Assembly (NCBI RefSeq): GCF_005869855.1
Contig: NZ_SZNH01000006.1
Coordinates: forward strand, 136,266 to 200,265
DNA length: 64,000 nt
Reading direction: 5' to 3'
Source of the DNA: Nostoc sp. PA-18-2419
GTDB taxonomy: Bacteria; Cyanobacteriota; Cyanobacteriia; Cyanobacteriales; Nostocaceae
Part shown: in pieces, positions 7,968-17,566 of the stretch
How positions within the stretch are numbered: the stretch's first letter is position 1
How the letters are laid out: each line of letters opens with the position of its first letter
Notes under the pieces: model-generated
Database searches by the model: none
What the model was told of the DNA's origin: nothing
What the model saw: the letters and a program-made list of their open reading frames with translations, nothing else
Made by a program: the position numbers and the translations under genes

Positions 7968-10388
7968 ATGTCTGAATTGCTGCAAGCAGTCTTAGATAGT
8001 GAAGAAAAAAATGATTTGCGTTCCTTTATTAGTGAATTACGCCAACAAGAAAAGAAATACTTGCTGCGAAACGACATCCTCAATGTATATACCGAATATT
8101 GTTCTAAGTACCAAAAACCTGAAGCATTTTCCACTACCTCTGACTTAGGTAAGCTGATTTATTATACTCAGGAAATTATTCAAGAGGACTCAAACTTTTG
8201 TTTCATCATTCGTTCTAAAATAGCCAGTCAAGAAGTTTATTGGCTAACATCAGACTTGAGCATTGAACCAATGACGGTGCAGGATTTGCTGGATCTGCGC
8301 GATCGCTTGGTAAACAAATTTCATCCTCATGAGGGTGACCTGCTAGAATTGGACTTCGGCCCATTTTATGACTACTCCCCAGTCATCCGCGACCCAAAAA
8401 ATATTGGTAAGGGGGTACAATTTCTCAATCGGTATTTATCGAGCCAACTATTTCAAGACTCGAAAGAATTGTTGGAAAGCTTATTTAATTTCTTGCGCCT
8501 GCATCAATACAATGGTGTCCAACTGCTGATAAACAATCGCATTCAATCGCAGCAGCAACTTTCCCAGCAAGTTAAAAAAGCGATCGCTTTTGTCGCTGAC
8601 CGTCGTAATGATGAACCCTACGAACAATTCTGCTTCCAATTGCAAACAATGGGTTTTGAACCCGGTTGGGGTAATACCGCAGCGCGCGTCCAAGAAACTC
8701 TAAATATTCTGGATGAATTGATTGATTCTCCCGATCCTCAAACCCTAGAAGCATTCATTTCTCGCGTTCCGATGATTTTTAGAATCGTCCTCGTCTCCGC
8801 CCACGGATGGTTCGGTCAAGAGGGTGTTTTGGGGCGTCCCGATACTGGCGGTCAGGTGGTTTACGTCCTTGACCAGGCAAAAAGTTTGGAAAAACAGCTA
8901 CAAGAAGATGCTTTACTAGCTGGCTTAGAAGGGTTAAACGTCCAGCCAAAGGTGATTATTCTCACCCGCTTAATTCCTAATAGCGACGGTACCCTTTGTA
9001 ACCAGCGATTAGAAAAAGTTTATGGTACAGAAAATGCCTGGATTTTGCGAGTACCTTTACGAGAATTTAATCCTAACATGACTCAAAACTGGATTTCCCG
9101 GTTTGAGTTTTGGCCTTATCTTGAAACTTTCGCTATTGACTCTGAAAGAGAACTGCGGGCAGAATTTCATGGGAGACCTGATTTAATAGTTGGTAACTAT
9201 TCTGATGGTAACTTAGTGGCATTTTTGCTAGCGCGACGGCTGAAAGTTACTCAATGCAATGTTGCCCATGCTTTAGAAAAATCTAAATACTTGTTTAGTA
9301 ACCTTTACTGGCAAGATTTAGAAGATAAATATCATTTTTCCTTACAATTTACAGCTGACTTAATTGCGATGAATGCTGCCAATTTTGTGATTAGCAGCAC
9401 CTACCAAGAAATTGTCGGAACACCTGATAGCGTGGGACAGTACGAGTCTTATAAATGCTTCACCATGCCGGAGTTATATCATGTAACCAATGGAATTGAA
9501 TTATTTAGTCCTAAGTTTAATGTTGTACCGCCTGGAGTGAACGAGAATTACTATTTTCCTTACACCCAGACTCAAGACCGAGTAGAAAGCGATCGCCAGC
9601 GCCTTGGAGAAATGCTTTTTACCTTAGAAGACCCCAGCCAAATTTTTGGTAAACTCGACGATCCTAGCAAGCGTCCTCTGTTTTCTATGGCGCGTCTTGA
9701 CCGGATCAAAAACCTCACAGGTTTAGCTGAATGCTTTGGTCAAAGTAAAGAATTACAAGAGCATTGCAACTTAATTTTGGTGGCGGGTAAATTGCGTGTA
9801 GAAGAATCTGACGACAACGAAGAACGTGATGAAATTGTCAAACTTTACCAAATTATTGATGAGTACAATCTCCACGGAAAGATTCGCTGGTTGGGTGTAC
9901 GCCTGTCTAAAACTGATTCTGGTGAAATTTATCGAGTGATTGCTGACCACTATGGAATTTTTGTACAACCAGCTTTATTTGAAGCTTTTGGTTTAACAAT
10001 TTTAGAGTCGATGATTTCCGGATTACCAACTTTTGCTACACAGTTTGGTGGACCGCTAGAAATTATTCAGAATAAGGTTAATGGTTTTTACATTAACCCA
10101 ACAAATTTAGAAGACACAGCCAACAAAATAGTGGATTTTGTCACTAAATGCGACCAAAATTCTCAATACTGGAGTGAAATCTCTCAGCGAGCAATTGAGC
10201 GAGTTTACAGTACGTATACTTGGAAAATTCACACTACTAAGCTGTTATCTTTAGCACGAATTTACGGCTATTGGAACTTTACCTCGAAGGAAAATCGCGA
10301 AGATTTATTGCGTTATATAGAGGCTTTATTCTATTTAATTTACAAGCCAAGAGCGCAACAGCTATTAGAGCAGCATAAGTATCGTTAG
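7968..10388 (+). CDS. susA: Sucrose synthase
   Basis: The 806-residue protein has the length and domain plan of cyanobacterial and plant sucrose synthases. An N-terminal regulatory region of about 270 residues is followed by a GT4-type glycosyltransferase. Visible motifs are HGWFGQEGVLGRPDTGGQ (about 280), HALEKSKY (about 433), MARLDRIKNLTGL (about 574) and EAFGLTILESMISGLP (about 671, the E-x7-E nucleotide-sugar motif). The enzyme interconverts sucrose + NDP with NDP-glucose + fructose; in Nostocales it mainly cleaves sucrose to supply NDP-glucose. The ATG at 7968 has GGAG 7 nt upstream and is preferred to the GTG four codons earlier. It is monocistronic, with long flanking non-coding regions. 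Confidence 0.97.
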   Translation: MSELLQAVLDSEEKNDLRSFISELRQQEKKYLLRNDILNVYTEYCSKYQKPEAFSTTSDLGKLIYYTQEIIQEDSNFCFIIRSKIASQEVYWLTSDLSIEPMTVQDLLDLRDRLVNKFHPHEGDLLELDFGPFYDYSPVIRDPKNIGKGVQFLNRYLSSQLFQDSKELLESLFNFLRLHQYNGVQLLINNRIQSQQQLSQQVKKAIAFVADRRNDEPYEQFCFQLQTMGFEPGWGNTAARVQETLNILDELIDSPDPQTLEAFISRVPMIFRIVLVSAHGWFGQEGVLGRPDTGGQVVYVLDQAKSLEKQLQEDALLAGLEGLNVQPKVIILTRLIPNSDGTLCNQRLEKVYGTENAWILRVPLREFNPNMTQNWISRFEFWPYLETFAIDSERELRAEFHGRPDLIVGNYSDGNLVAFLLARRLKVTQCNVAHALEKSKYLFSNLYWQDLEDKYHFSLQFTADLIAMNAANFVISSTYQEIVGTPDSVGQYESYKCFTMPELYHVTNGIELFSPKFNVVPPGVNENYYFPYTQTQDRVESDRQRLGEMLFTLEDPSQIFGKLDDPSKRPLFSMARLDRIKNLTGLAECFGQSKELQEHCNLILVAGKLRVEESDDNEERDEIVKLYQIIDEYNLHGKIRWLGVRLSKTDSGEIYRVIADHYGIFVQPALFEAFGLTILESMISGLPTFATQFGGPLEIIQNKVNGFYINPTNLEDTANKIVDFVTKCDQNSQYWSEISQRAIERVYSTYTWKIHTTKLLSLARIYGYWNFTSKENREDLLRYIEALFYLIYKPRAQQLLEQHKYR

Positions 10389-10446
10389 TTAGTCTTAAGT
10401 AATTTGTTATTAGCTAGGGACATTAGTTATAACAGTTGTTTATTGT

Positions 10447-10518
10447 GTGGGTCATTTGTCACTTGTCATTTGTTATTAGTAAATACAAATACTAAGGACA
10501 AATGACCAAGGACAAATG
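10447..10518. repeat. Heptamer repeats forming a long imperfect hairpin after susA
   Basis: Copies of TCATTTG/CAAATGA occur in opposite orientation (GTCATTTGTCACTTGTC... and ...GACCAAGGACAAATGAC), folding to a stem of about 30 bp with few mismatches and a loop near 10480-10490. It belongs to the short tandem heptamer repeats of Nostocales. It lies between the convergent ends of susA and the peptidoglycan-binding gene and may act as a bidirectional terminator. Confidence 0.65.
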
Positions 10519-10519
10519 A

Positions 10520-11074
10520 CTAAATTGTTAACGCCCGCCAAGTTCGTTGACCAACAATTCCATCTACTGCTAAATTCCGCTGGTTTTGAAATGCTTTAAC
10601 AGCAGTTTCCGTTAACGCTCCAAAAATTCCATCTATTCTTACGGTATAACCATTAGATACTAATAACCGTTGTAAAGCCCTAACAGCAACACCAGAGCTA
10701 CCGAAATAGAGAGTTGGTAGAGGTTGGCTACTATATTTCTCGAATTTTCCCTCAGACTTTGTAAGGTCTTTCCCTATTGACTGAGAATACTTCTTAGGCT
10801 GTTCTAAATCAGTAGAAGCTAGAAACTGATTATTTTTGCTGATTTTTTGGAGTATATGTTTTTTCTCTAGGGCGATTGATCGCAAAGAAGCGTGCGAAGT
10901 CCCATCTGTCTGCATGAATTCAGGTGGTGTGACTTGAGCAGTTATCTCTAACTGAGTCTGTGTTGACTGGTTTAGGTCATTTTCCATCTGAAATAATTGC
11001 TGTTCTGGCAAATAAGGCCCAGATGCTTGTCTTGTTGTTAACACGCCCGTCATCATCAGGCCAATTTCAGTCAT
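10520..11074 (-). CDS. Peptidoglycan-binding (PG_binding_1) protein
   Basis: The protein has 184 residues. The last 65 residues form a PG_binding_1 repeat (GSSGVAVRALQRLLVSNGY ... DGIFGALTETAVKAFQ ... VDGIVGQRTWRAL), the helical module that binds the cell-wall stem peptide. The first 115 residues are low complexity, rich in Q, T, S and K, with no clear signal peptide or catalytic domain. It may be a wall-anchored protein of unknown role. The ATG at 11074 is kept; no strong ribosome binding site is seen. It ends next to the hairpin-forming heptamer repeats shared with susA. Confidence 0.8.
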   Translation of the reverse strand: MTEIGLMMTGVLTTRQASGPYLPEQQLFQMENDLNQSTQTQLEITAQVTPPEFMQTDGTSHASLRSIALEKKHILQKISKNNQFLASTDLEQPKKYSQSIGKDLTKSEGKFEKYSSQPLPTLYFGSSGVAVRALQRLLVSNGYTVRIDGIFGALTETAVKAFQNQRNLAVDGIVGQRTWRALTI

Positions 11075-11750
11075 TATCGTTCTGTTTCACTTAAGCCAAT
11101 ATTTCTTTTAACAACCAACAGTAATCCTATCCGGGATAGTGCATACTGTTCAAAAAATTCTGTAGTAAATTTTTCAAATAGTTGATAATTTGCTTACCTC
11201 CCATTCCGTGTTATCAGACTAATATTATTAGTCTTTGTGCTTTTTTTATCTTTGAGCTAGCTATTAACTAGTCAGATATTTTTTCTAAATCAAAGGTTTA
11301 GACAATAATATACTACACGATCGCAGGGAAATGCTATCAAATAAATTTGTCTAGTTATCTTTGACTAATACTTAGTATGCTGATACTGCTTTTATCATGT
11401 TTGTACTACGAGCAAAAATCCTACTAAATTTAATGAGTCAATTTTTTCTGTCTCTATTAGAGTAGTATTTGACAACAATGATAAACTCTTAATTCTCAAC
11501 AATTTGTCCCCCCTTGGAGGGGGTTATAAACTTTTTTTTGTTCGATATTATCTTGATAGATACACGTTAGGTTCTCAGAGGATTATTTGGTTTTACTAAT
11601 TTCACTCGTTAGTACAGCTTTGCTTAAATTTGTAGTCAATTAAAGGTTGAAATTTTAACGCCAAGTTATACAGAGTCTTTCTCAAGACAATTCGCTCTTG
11701 ATTAACGAAACCTAAATATAGGACGCTTAGTTATGGCTACACAAAAGTTT
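11075..11750. other. Intergenic region with a small GC hairpin
   Basis: No reading frame of interest. A short hairpin (CCCCC TTGGA GGGGG, 11508-11523) is followed on the plus strand after about 10 nt by T8. On the minus strand it lies in the transcript downstream of the glucokinase gene, without a U-tract. It could mark the end of an unannotated plus-strand RNA or simply be a transcript-end hairpin. Confidence 0.35.
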
Positions 11751-12467
11751 TTATCTTTTATCATCTCGCCACAAAGCAATACCACCTAATAAACCAGTGA
11801 TATTCGGGATAAGTTTCACATTTAACGGTAATTGAAGATTTACTCTTACAGCTTCACCACCGCCAATATATAGGTAATCATAATTGAACAGATGTTGCAA
11901 GGATGCAATCGCCTTTTGTAAACGCTTGTTCCATCTTTTGTCACCAACTTTTTCTAACTGTGCGCGTCCTAGTTGTTGCTCAAAAGTCTCTCCTTTGCGA
12001 AATGGATGATGTCCCATTTCCATATTCGGTACTAGCTTACCATCCACAAATAAAGCCGAACCAAACCCCGTACCCAGAGTAATCACCACTTCTACACCTT
12101 TACCTGCGATCGCCCCCAGCCCTTGCATATCTGCATCATTAATTACCCGTATAGGCTTATTTAACTGTTTCAATAATGCTGTTTCCAAATCAAATCCAAT
12201 CCAATCTGGATGCAAATTTACTGCTGTTTCCGTGACTCCACGCCGCACTACACCAGGGAAACCTACTGAAACACGATCAAATTCACCTTGAGCGACTGCT
12301 AAGACAACAATTGCATTCATTACAACTTCTGGGGTCGCAGGTTGGGGTGTATCTAAACGCGTTCTTTTGGTGATCGGATTTCCTGTAATATCCAAAACCA
12401 TTGCCTTAACGCCACTTCCGCCAATATCAACCGATAATGTCCGAATCGAACCATTTTCTGGAACCAT
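11751..12467 (-). CDS. ppgK: ROK-family polyphosphate glucokinase
   Basis: The 238-residue ROK/hexokinase-fold protein has the phosphate-binding loop SVDIGGSGVKAM (about 13-24), GFPGVV, the NDADMQGLGA motif (catalytic Asp in the conserved N-D-A-D) and ITLGTGFGSALF. The length and the short C-terminus match the polyphosphate glucokinase branch rather than ATP-glucokinases of about 300 residues. It phosphorylates glucose using polyphosphate and possibly ATP. The ATG at 12467 has AAGGA about 9 nt upstream. Proximity to susA is suggestive of sugar metabolism, but the genes are not co-transcribed. Confidence 0.88.
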   Translation of the reverse strand: MVPENGSIRTLSVDIGGSGVKAMVLDITGNPITKRTRLDTPQPATPEVVMNAIVVLAVAQGEFDRVSVGFPGVVRRGVTETAVNLHPDWIGFDLETALLKQLNKPIRVINDADMQGLGAIAGKGVEVVITLGTGFGSALFVDGKLVPNMEMGHHPFRKGETFEQQLGRAQLEKVGDKRWNKRLQKAIASLQHLFNYDYLYIGGGEAVRVNLQLPLNVKLIPNITGLLGGIALWRDDKR

Positions 12468-12724
12468 TGAGTTACATCCTTGCTGCTGCTTGTTATTTCG
12501 TTATTATGCTCTGCTAAATCTACCAATATAGGGATATTTGGAGAGTTTTAATATTAGTGGGCATTATGCTTGTCGAGAACAAAAAGTTCAAAGTTAACAA
12601 TAGCTTAGATGCGCCACAGCATCTAAATTTGTTAATCTAAGAATAATGGAAATAGTACTGGCATAGTTGCTTAAAATCTATCGGACAGTAAATTTCTCTT
12701 GAAAGTATTATCATAAAAAGAATT

Positions 12725-13228
12725 ATGACGGCCTTTGAACCTCAAAGCATCCGCTCTTATAGTCAAGAAGATGTACAACAAATTTTACACTTAGCGATCG
12801 CTCGTCAAGCTGATGACAAAGACAGAGAATTTTCTTATGAGCAGCTATTAGAAATTGCTGCTGAGTTAGAAATTTCACCAGATTCTTTAAAATTAGCAGA
12901 ACGCGACTGGCTAGTGCAACAAGGTCAAGTCCAACAACGAAAGGCTTTTGACACCTACCGCAAGAGAAGATTTCAAAAACGCCTAGGTAATTATGCAATT
13001 GTTAATGGCTTTTTGATACTAGTAAATTTAATTACTGGTGGCGGAATTTCTTGGTCGCTGTATATTTTAGTATTTTGCGGATTGCCAGTCGGGCTTGATA
13101 TCTGGAATACCTTTCAAATTAAAGGCGAGGAGTATGAAATGGCATTCCAAAGGTGGAACCGTAAGCATCAGATTAAAAAAAGTATCAGTACAGTTTTAAA
13201 TAAGTGGTTTAAAGCTTTACAAGCTTAA
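12725..13228 (+). CDS. 2TM-domain protein
   Basis: The protein has 167 residues. The N-terminal 75 residues are charged and helical (SYSQEDVQQILHLAIARQ...), resembling SHOCT/DUF1707-like helical caps. Two hydrophobic spans at about 92-110 and 112-130 are separated by a short GGGIS turn, the layout of the 2TM domain family. The C-terminal 35 residues are basic. It is an inner-membrane protein of unknown role, transcribed away from ppgK across a divergent intergenic region. Confidence 0.72.
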   Translation: MTAFEPQSIRSYSQEDVQQILHLAIARQADDKDREFSYEQLLEIAAELEISPDSLKLAERDWLVQQGQVQQRKAFDTYRKRRFQKRLGNYAIVNGFLILVNLITGGGISWSLYILVFCGLPVGLDIWNTFQIKGEEYEMAFQRWNRKHQIKKSISTVLNKWFKALQA

Positions 13229-13704
13229 CAGATTGAGTGCGATCGCTCATTGAAAGAAAAACCCCGCACGAGATTTCGGGGTAAAACTTGCTGCAACGCA
13301 ATATTTGTTGTCTAACACTATCTACTCAAATCTTATATAAACACAGCAATTATTAGGATCAGACTCAATATTATCCACTCGGTTAAAGTATTTTTTCTAT
13401 CTTTCTAAATATATGTACGTCTATCAAGAGACTGAAAATTATCTCATTCTGTAAGCAAAAATCTTGGCAACAAATCAATTGTCTATAAGGGCATACATCT
13501 GTACGTCCCTAGCAATGTATCTGTACCATAATGTTTTTAAATTATCAAAGATTTAGATAAGCCAGGTTATACCTGGCATAAAAACCGAGATTTATTCTGA
13601 GAACAAATACTAACAGACCCACATGATCGCAACCAATAGATATGAAACAGCATCGGAGGAATATAATAATACTGACTTGGAAATAGATTTCCATCAAAAC
13701 AACT
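13229..13704. other. Intergenic region upstream of the HxlR regulator
   Basis: A hairpin (ACCCCG ... CGGGGT, 13261-13282) follows the 2TM gene. Further on are two direct copies of ATCTGTAC (13497-13504 and 13519-13526, 22 bp apart, two helical turns) and an inverted repeat GCCAGGT-tat-ACCTGGC (13561-13577), 128 bp before the regulator gene. These are candidate regulator-binding sites. No coding frame is seen. Confidence 0.45.
13561..13577. promoter_or_regulatory. Palindromic operator candidate upstream of the HxlR gene
   Basis: GCCAGGT and ACCTGGC are exact inverted copies around a 3-bp spacer. Autoregulation by the adjacent winged-helix regulator is plausible but is only inferred from position and symmetry. 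Confidence 0.3.
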
Positions 13705-14052
13705 ATGAAAGCTGAAGCAGAAAACCATACCAGGCTAACTTGTGAAGTAGAAACTACACTAAAGGTGATTGGCGGACGCTGGAAGGTTTTAATTATTAGA
13801 GAATTAATGGCAGGTGTTAAACGCTTTGGCGAGTTACAGCGGGCTTTACCTGGAATAACTCAAAAGATGTTGACTCAGCAACTCAAAGAAATGGAGGAAG
13901 ACGGTATTATTCATCGAGAAGTTTATCCCCAAATTCCACCCAAGGTAGAATATTCACTGACGCCTTTGGGAGAAACTTTGCAACCAATTCTCTATGCTAT
14001 GCATGAATGGGCTGTTCAATATTTTACTCAAGCCAATCACCATGCAACGTAA
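13705..14052 (+). CDS. HxlR-family winged-helix transcriptional regulator
   Basis: The 115-residue protein covers one complete HxlR domain: [22 protein letters not shown], then [49 protein letters not shown]. The single cysteine near residue 13 is where redox-sensing HxlR members (HypR, QorR types) carry their sensor Cys. HxlR proteins bind DNA as dimers and often respond to electrophiles or oxidants. The target is unknown; the convergent neighbour is an unrelated hydrolase, and no oxidoreductase gene is adjacent. Confidence 0.9.
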   Translation: MKAEAENHTRLTCEVETTLKVIGGRWKVLIIRELMAGVKRFGELQRALPGITQKMLTQQLKEMEEDGIIHREVYPQIPPKVEYSLTPLGETLQPILYAMHEWAVQYFTQANHHAT

Positions 14053-14109
14053 TGTAGAACTCACTGCCCTTACTTCCATAATGATGGCTATTTAACTTTG
14101 GAGCTATTG

Positions 14110-15411
14110 CTAACGAGTGCGATCGCCTTCTTGAGGTTCTGTATTGCTGACTTTGGTTTGGTCTAGGTAATTATAGACTCTGCGCGAAACTTCACGCACA
14201 AAATCCCCAGCTTTGGGATCGTAGTTTGGTCTTTGCACCAAAACACCTGCTAAATAGCTTTTGCCGTTGGGCATTTTAATAATACCTGCATCACCAATGA
14301 TAAATCTCAATGTACCAGTTTTGTGAGCGATGGTAGCTCCTTGACCAATACCAGCTGGTAGCAAACTATTGGTTTTGACATGGCGCATAATGCCTAAAAC
14401 TTGATTGCGGCTGTTTGGGGACAGCAAACGATTGTTAGAAACTAACGCCGCCAATCTCACCAAATCTTTAGAACTAGTTGTATTTGTGCCAGGAATGTCT
14501 GGAAGTAGATTCCGAATTGCTGTATTTTGCAATCCCCAGCTACGAAAACGTTGGCTAACTTTTGCTGCACCACCCAAGCGATCAAGAACCATATTTGTTG
14601 CGGTATTATCGCTGATTGTCATCATCAAGGTAGCGGTTTCTAAAACGCTAAATTTAGTTCCAATGGGTTTGTATTGCATGGTTCCAGCTTCACCAACCCT
14701 TAAATCGCGTCGCATCACTAGTTTATCTGTGAGTTTTATTCTCCCTGCGTCTATTTCTTGGAAAAGAGCCACTAACAAGGGAAATTTAATTGTACTTGCA
14801 GCAGCGAATCTTTTTTCACCATTAATATCTATATAGTTTCCTGTATCTAAATCTAAGAAAAATATTCCTGGATTTAATGATTTATAACTCGCTAACAAGG
14901 TGCGAATTTGAGAACTAATGCCAACCATCTCTTGACCAAGATTTATAACTCCAGCAAATGTAGATGCATCAGTAGATTTTATGGCAATATCTTCTCTATT
15001 TTCTCCAACAATGGAATTATTTGAGCGGCTAAATGAGTTAAATTTTACAATCCAATGAGAACGAGAATCACCATTGATTGATATATTTTGGGAATTAACG
15101 TCATAACCAGGAGCTAATTCTACAACAAAACGAGTTGTTTGAGAGTCTGGTTTGCCGATGCGAATTTCTTTGACTGCATTACCAAAACTTTGTTTGACAC
15201 TATCAGAATTAAAACTAGTTCCAGGTAAGTCAATTACTAATCGGCTAGGATTATCTAATAAATAAGCTTTTGGTTCTATTCCCGAAGTGGTAGTTAGGTC
15301 TAATTGGTTTTGGTTAGAATCAAAATACCAAGATTGTAATTGTGAGGCTTTAGCTTGTCCTGCAATTATAACTAAACTACTTAAACCAATCGCCAGTAGA
15401 TATGATTTCAT
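14110..15411 (-). CDS. Secreted AMIN-domain plus class A beta-lactamase-like serine hydrolase
   Basis: The protein has 433 residues from the ATG at 15411. The signal peptide (SYLLAIGLSSLVIIAGQAKA) is followed by an AMIN domain (about 25-125, RLVIDLPGTSF ... VRVA-type strands), which binds peptidoglycan or polysaccharide. A beta-lactamase-2 domain (about 170-415) carries all three active-site motifs: SxxK (AASTIKFPLL), SDN (MTISDNTATN) and KTG (AHKTGTL). The AMIN domain is typical of AmiC-type amidases, so a wall-targeted D,D-peptidase-like or penicillin-interacting role is as likely as true beta-lactam hydrolysis. The track TTG start seven codons upstream has no better ribosome binding site. 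Confidence 0.85.
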   Translation of the reverse strand: MKSYLLAIGLSSLVIIAGQAKASQLQSWYFDSNQNQLDLTTTSGIEPKAYLLDNPSRLVIDLPGTSFNSDSVKQSFGNAVKEIRIGKPDSQTTRFVVELAPGYDVNSQNISINGDSRSHWIVKFNSFSRSNNSIVGENREDIAIKSTDASTFAGVINLGQEMVGISSQIRTLLASYKSLNPGIFFLDLDTGNYIDINGEKRFAAASTIKFPLLVALFQEIDAGRIKLTDKLVMRRDLRVGEAGTMQYKPIGTKFSVLETATLMMTISDNTATNMVLDRLGGAAKVSQRFRSWGLQNTAIRNLLPDIPGTNTTSSKDLVRLAALVSNNRLLSPNSRNQVLGIMRHVKTNSLLPAGIGQGATIAHKTGTLRFIIGDAGIIKMPNGKSYLAGVLVQRPNYDPKAGDFVREVSRRVYNYLDQTKVSNTEPQEGDRTR

Positions 15412-15784
15412 GTTGTGATTGTGTGTGTGCAAGTAAGGAGCAACTAACCAACTTTACTTAGATTTTTTTCTGATAACTGTGCTTAACTTCCGGATAAAAA
15501 TATAGAAATCCTATTGAGTTATTTTAGGAAATGATATTTGGAATTAGATCAGCACAATAAATCATCATTACTTCTAAAAAGTAAATCTGCGATCGCTTTG
15601 TTGAGGATGTGGATTGATAACAACAGAAATTGTTAATCTAGCGGAACGACGAGCCAAGGATTAATTATGTTTCCAATTTATATTTTGCTGATTGGCTAGT
15701 ATCGGGCATTGTCAGTTTAGGAAGAGTAGAAAGCTTTTTTATCATCTCCCCACACTTCCTCATCCCCCCTACTCCCTACTTGCT
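15412..15784. other. Intergenic region with C-rich heptamer repeats
   Basis: No gene seen. One HIP1 site is present, and around 15740-15780 there is a run of heptamer-like CCCCACTTCCT / CTACTCCCTA repeats of the kind scattered throughout this window. Confidence 0.45.
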
Positions 15785-16963
15785 TTAGAAGAAATCAGCC
15801 ACCGAAGGAGAGCTACCTGCAAATATTTGTGTAGCTGCTGAAATAGCTGCTTCTGTCCCATGCAGTTTTCCGGTCATTTGCAGGTGGTGGGGAGCAAACA
15901 AACTTGTATATAGTGGTCCTAGTTCTCGAACATCTAACTGCAACTCACCTTTTCCACCTTTTGTAACTTCACCGCGTCCATTGGCAACAGAAAGGATGAA
16001 TTTACCATTGTTTGCATCGAGCAAATTATCTTGAATATCTAAGTGCAGCTCGGCTTGAATTGCCGATGGATAACCCCGCATCGACAATGCTTTGACTACA
16101 TCTACTACCCGCAGCAGCCAGCGAAACTGAGTCGAGATTTTGGCAGTTTGCTCTGGTAACACCAATGTTAAAGTATCAATTGCAGAACTCTTCCAACGCA
16201 CACGCTGAATTTGGGAGCGATTGCTGGCTAGAAAAGACCAGAAAGTTTGTGTAGCGGCAACTGTTCTCAGTACCCAATCTCTAACAAAGATAATTTCACC
16301 TTCATGTGTTCGTTGTTGAGCGAAGATGATGTAACCTTGGGGTTGGTCTTTTGTACCAATGAAATAAGCATAGACTGTTTCCTTTTCATCTGGTTGAATT
16401 AATTGCTCCCAGATTGCAGGATGTCGGTCTAAATATCCATGCGTGAGTCTCGCCTGCTGCTGATATAGTTCGTGAAAGACTTGATGATTTATCGGAACTA
16501 CTGGTTGTAAAGGTAGGGGTTGCTCCCGTAGCCCAATGGTGTTGGTTGCAACTTCCCAAATGTACCAGCTACCCCCTTGCTCATACCCGACTTTTCGATA
16601 TAAGGTTTGCACGGCTGGGTAAAGAGCAGAGAGTGGTATACCTCTAGCATAAAGCTCCTTAAGGGTGTGCTGCATCAGAGCGATCGCTGCTCCCGAACCA
16701 CGGTATTCTGGAGCAATACCCACTACGGCGATTCCTGTCATTGGTACACGCTCACCACCCCACCACTGAGCCATATCGAGAGTTGCCAATCCACCAACTA
16801 AATTATCTGACTCACGAATAATCCGAAAATTCTCTACACCAACCCGCTTCATATAAGCTCCCTCCTTACCAAGTGCGTTAACAAAACATTGGTCAAGGAG
16901 AGGCCCAAGCTGCTCAATATCCTGAGGATGGGCAAGAGTGCTGTATTCAAATTGAGGAGTCAT
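15785..16963 (-). CDS. Eis-like GNAT N-acetyltransferase with SCP2-like tail
   Basis: The protein has 392 residues, the size of the Eis family (enhanced intracellular survival, about 400 residues). A first GNAT fold at about 1-135 has the acetyl-CoA loop VVGIAPEYRGSGAAIALMQ. A second, degenerate GNAT-like region covers about 150-280, and a C-terminal SCP2-type domain about 285-390 (IQAELHLDIQD ... LQLDVRELGPLYTSLF). Eis proteins acetylate amines of aminoglycosides or peptides; the native cyanobacterial substrate is unknown. The ATG at 16963 is followed immediately by the family-typical N-terminus. Confidence 0.85.
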   Translation of the reverse strand: MTPQFEYSTLAHPQDIEQLGPLLDQCFVNALGKEGAYMKRVGVENFRIIRESDNLVGGLATLDMAQWWGGERVPMTGIAVVGIAPEYRGSGAAIALMQHTLKELYARGIPLSALYPAVQTLYRKVGYEQGGSWYIWEVATNTIGLREQPLPLQPVVPINHQVFHELYQQQARLTHGYLDRHPAIWEQLIQPDEKETVYAYFIGTKDQPQGYIIFAQQRTHEGEIIFVRDWVLRTVAATQTFWSFLASNRSQIQRVRWKSSAIDTLTLVLPEQTAKISTQFRWLLRVVDVVKALSMRGYPSAIQAELHLDIQDNLLDANNGKFILSVANGRGEVTKGGKGELQLDVRELGPLYTSLFAPHHLQMTGKLHGTEAAISAATQIFAGSSPSVADFF

Positions 16964-17094
16964 ATTTTATATCAATAATCATACAAAAGCAAAACTATAC
17001 TACAACGAGGATTGCTTGAACTTTCACCTTCTCCCGGATTTCTCACAAAACTAGAAAAAAGGGGAATCAAAAACTGCCAAAATGTCTATTGGAC

Positions 17095-17296
17095 ATGAAT
17101 TATAGCAGTTTTAAGCATCACCCCTCAGAAAACAGATTGGATACTGGAACAGTTCAAATTTAAACCTGTATTGTCATGTCCAGTCGTAGTTAGTTTTAAG
17201 GATGAAAGTATAACATCAGGTGCAGGATTAACTTTAATTGCAAAACTAGATAGAAAAAGAGAAATTGTATCGCCATTAGCCAAATATTTATTATAG
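17095..17296 (+). pseudogene. Relic of an IS1380-like transposase N-terminus
   Basis: Two plus-strand frames read through the relic. Codons from 17095 give MNYSSFKHHPSENRLDTG and so on, ending at TAA 17163. After a frame change, codons from 17162 give CPVVVSFKDESITSGAGLTL and LDRKREIVSPLAKYL, ending at TAG 17296. The 'VSF.DE..TSGAGL.L...LD' pattern is what I associate with the N-terminus of IS1380-family transposases. The catalytic core is absent, so this is a truncated and frameshifted remnant. The track's minus-strand ORF 17125..17337 is its shadow. Confidence 0.6.
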
Positions 17297-17566
17297 AAGT
17301 TTTGGCAGGATTGAACAGATAGTATATGCTTATCCAAAAAATTTAATAGTATCTTCTCAAATTTTGCGATTTGGTGAGCCAGAACTTAAATTTGCCAAGG
17401 GAAAATATTTCTGACTACAGTTTTATCCTAATTATTATCTAGGCGCAGTTAATTTATCAGTCAAAAAAATGTTCTTCAACTCTTTCCACAAACAACAAAC
17501 TACAACTGCTCAACCTGCAACTAAAGTTAATGTTAGTTAAACTTAAAAATGTCTCACCAATTTTTT

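Noticed and set aside
14110-15411. Antibiotic-resistance beta-lactamase
   Set aside because: The AMIN domain and chromosomal context favour a cell-wall role; sequence alone does not support resistance.
17125-17337. 70-codon minus ORF
   Set aside because: It is the antisense reading of the decayed transposase fragment, which is coherent on the plus strand.
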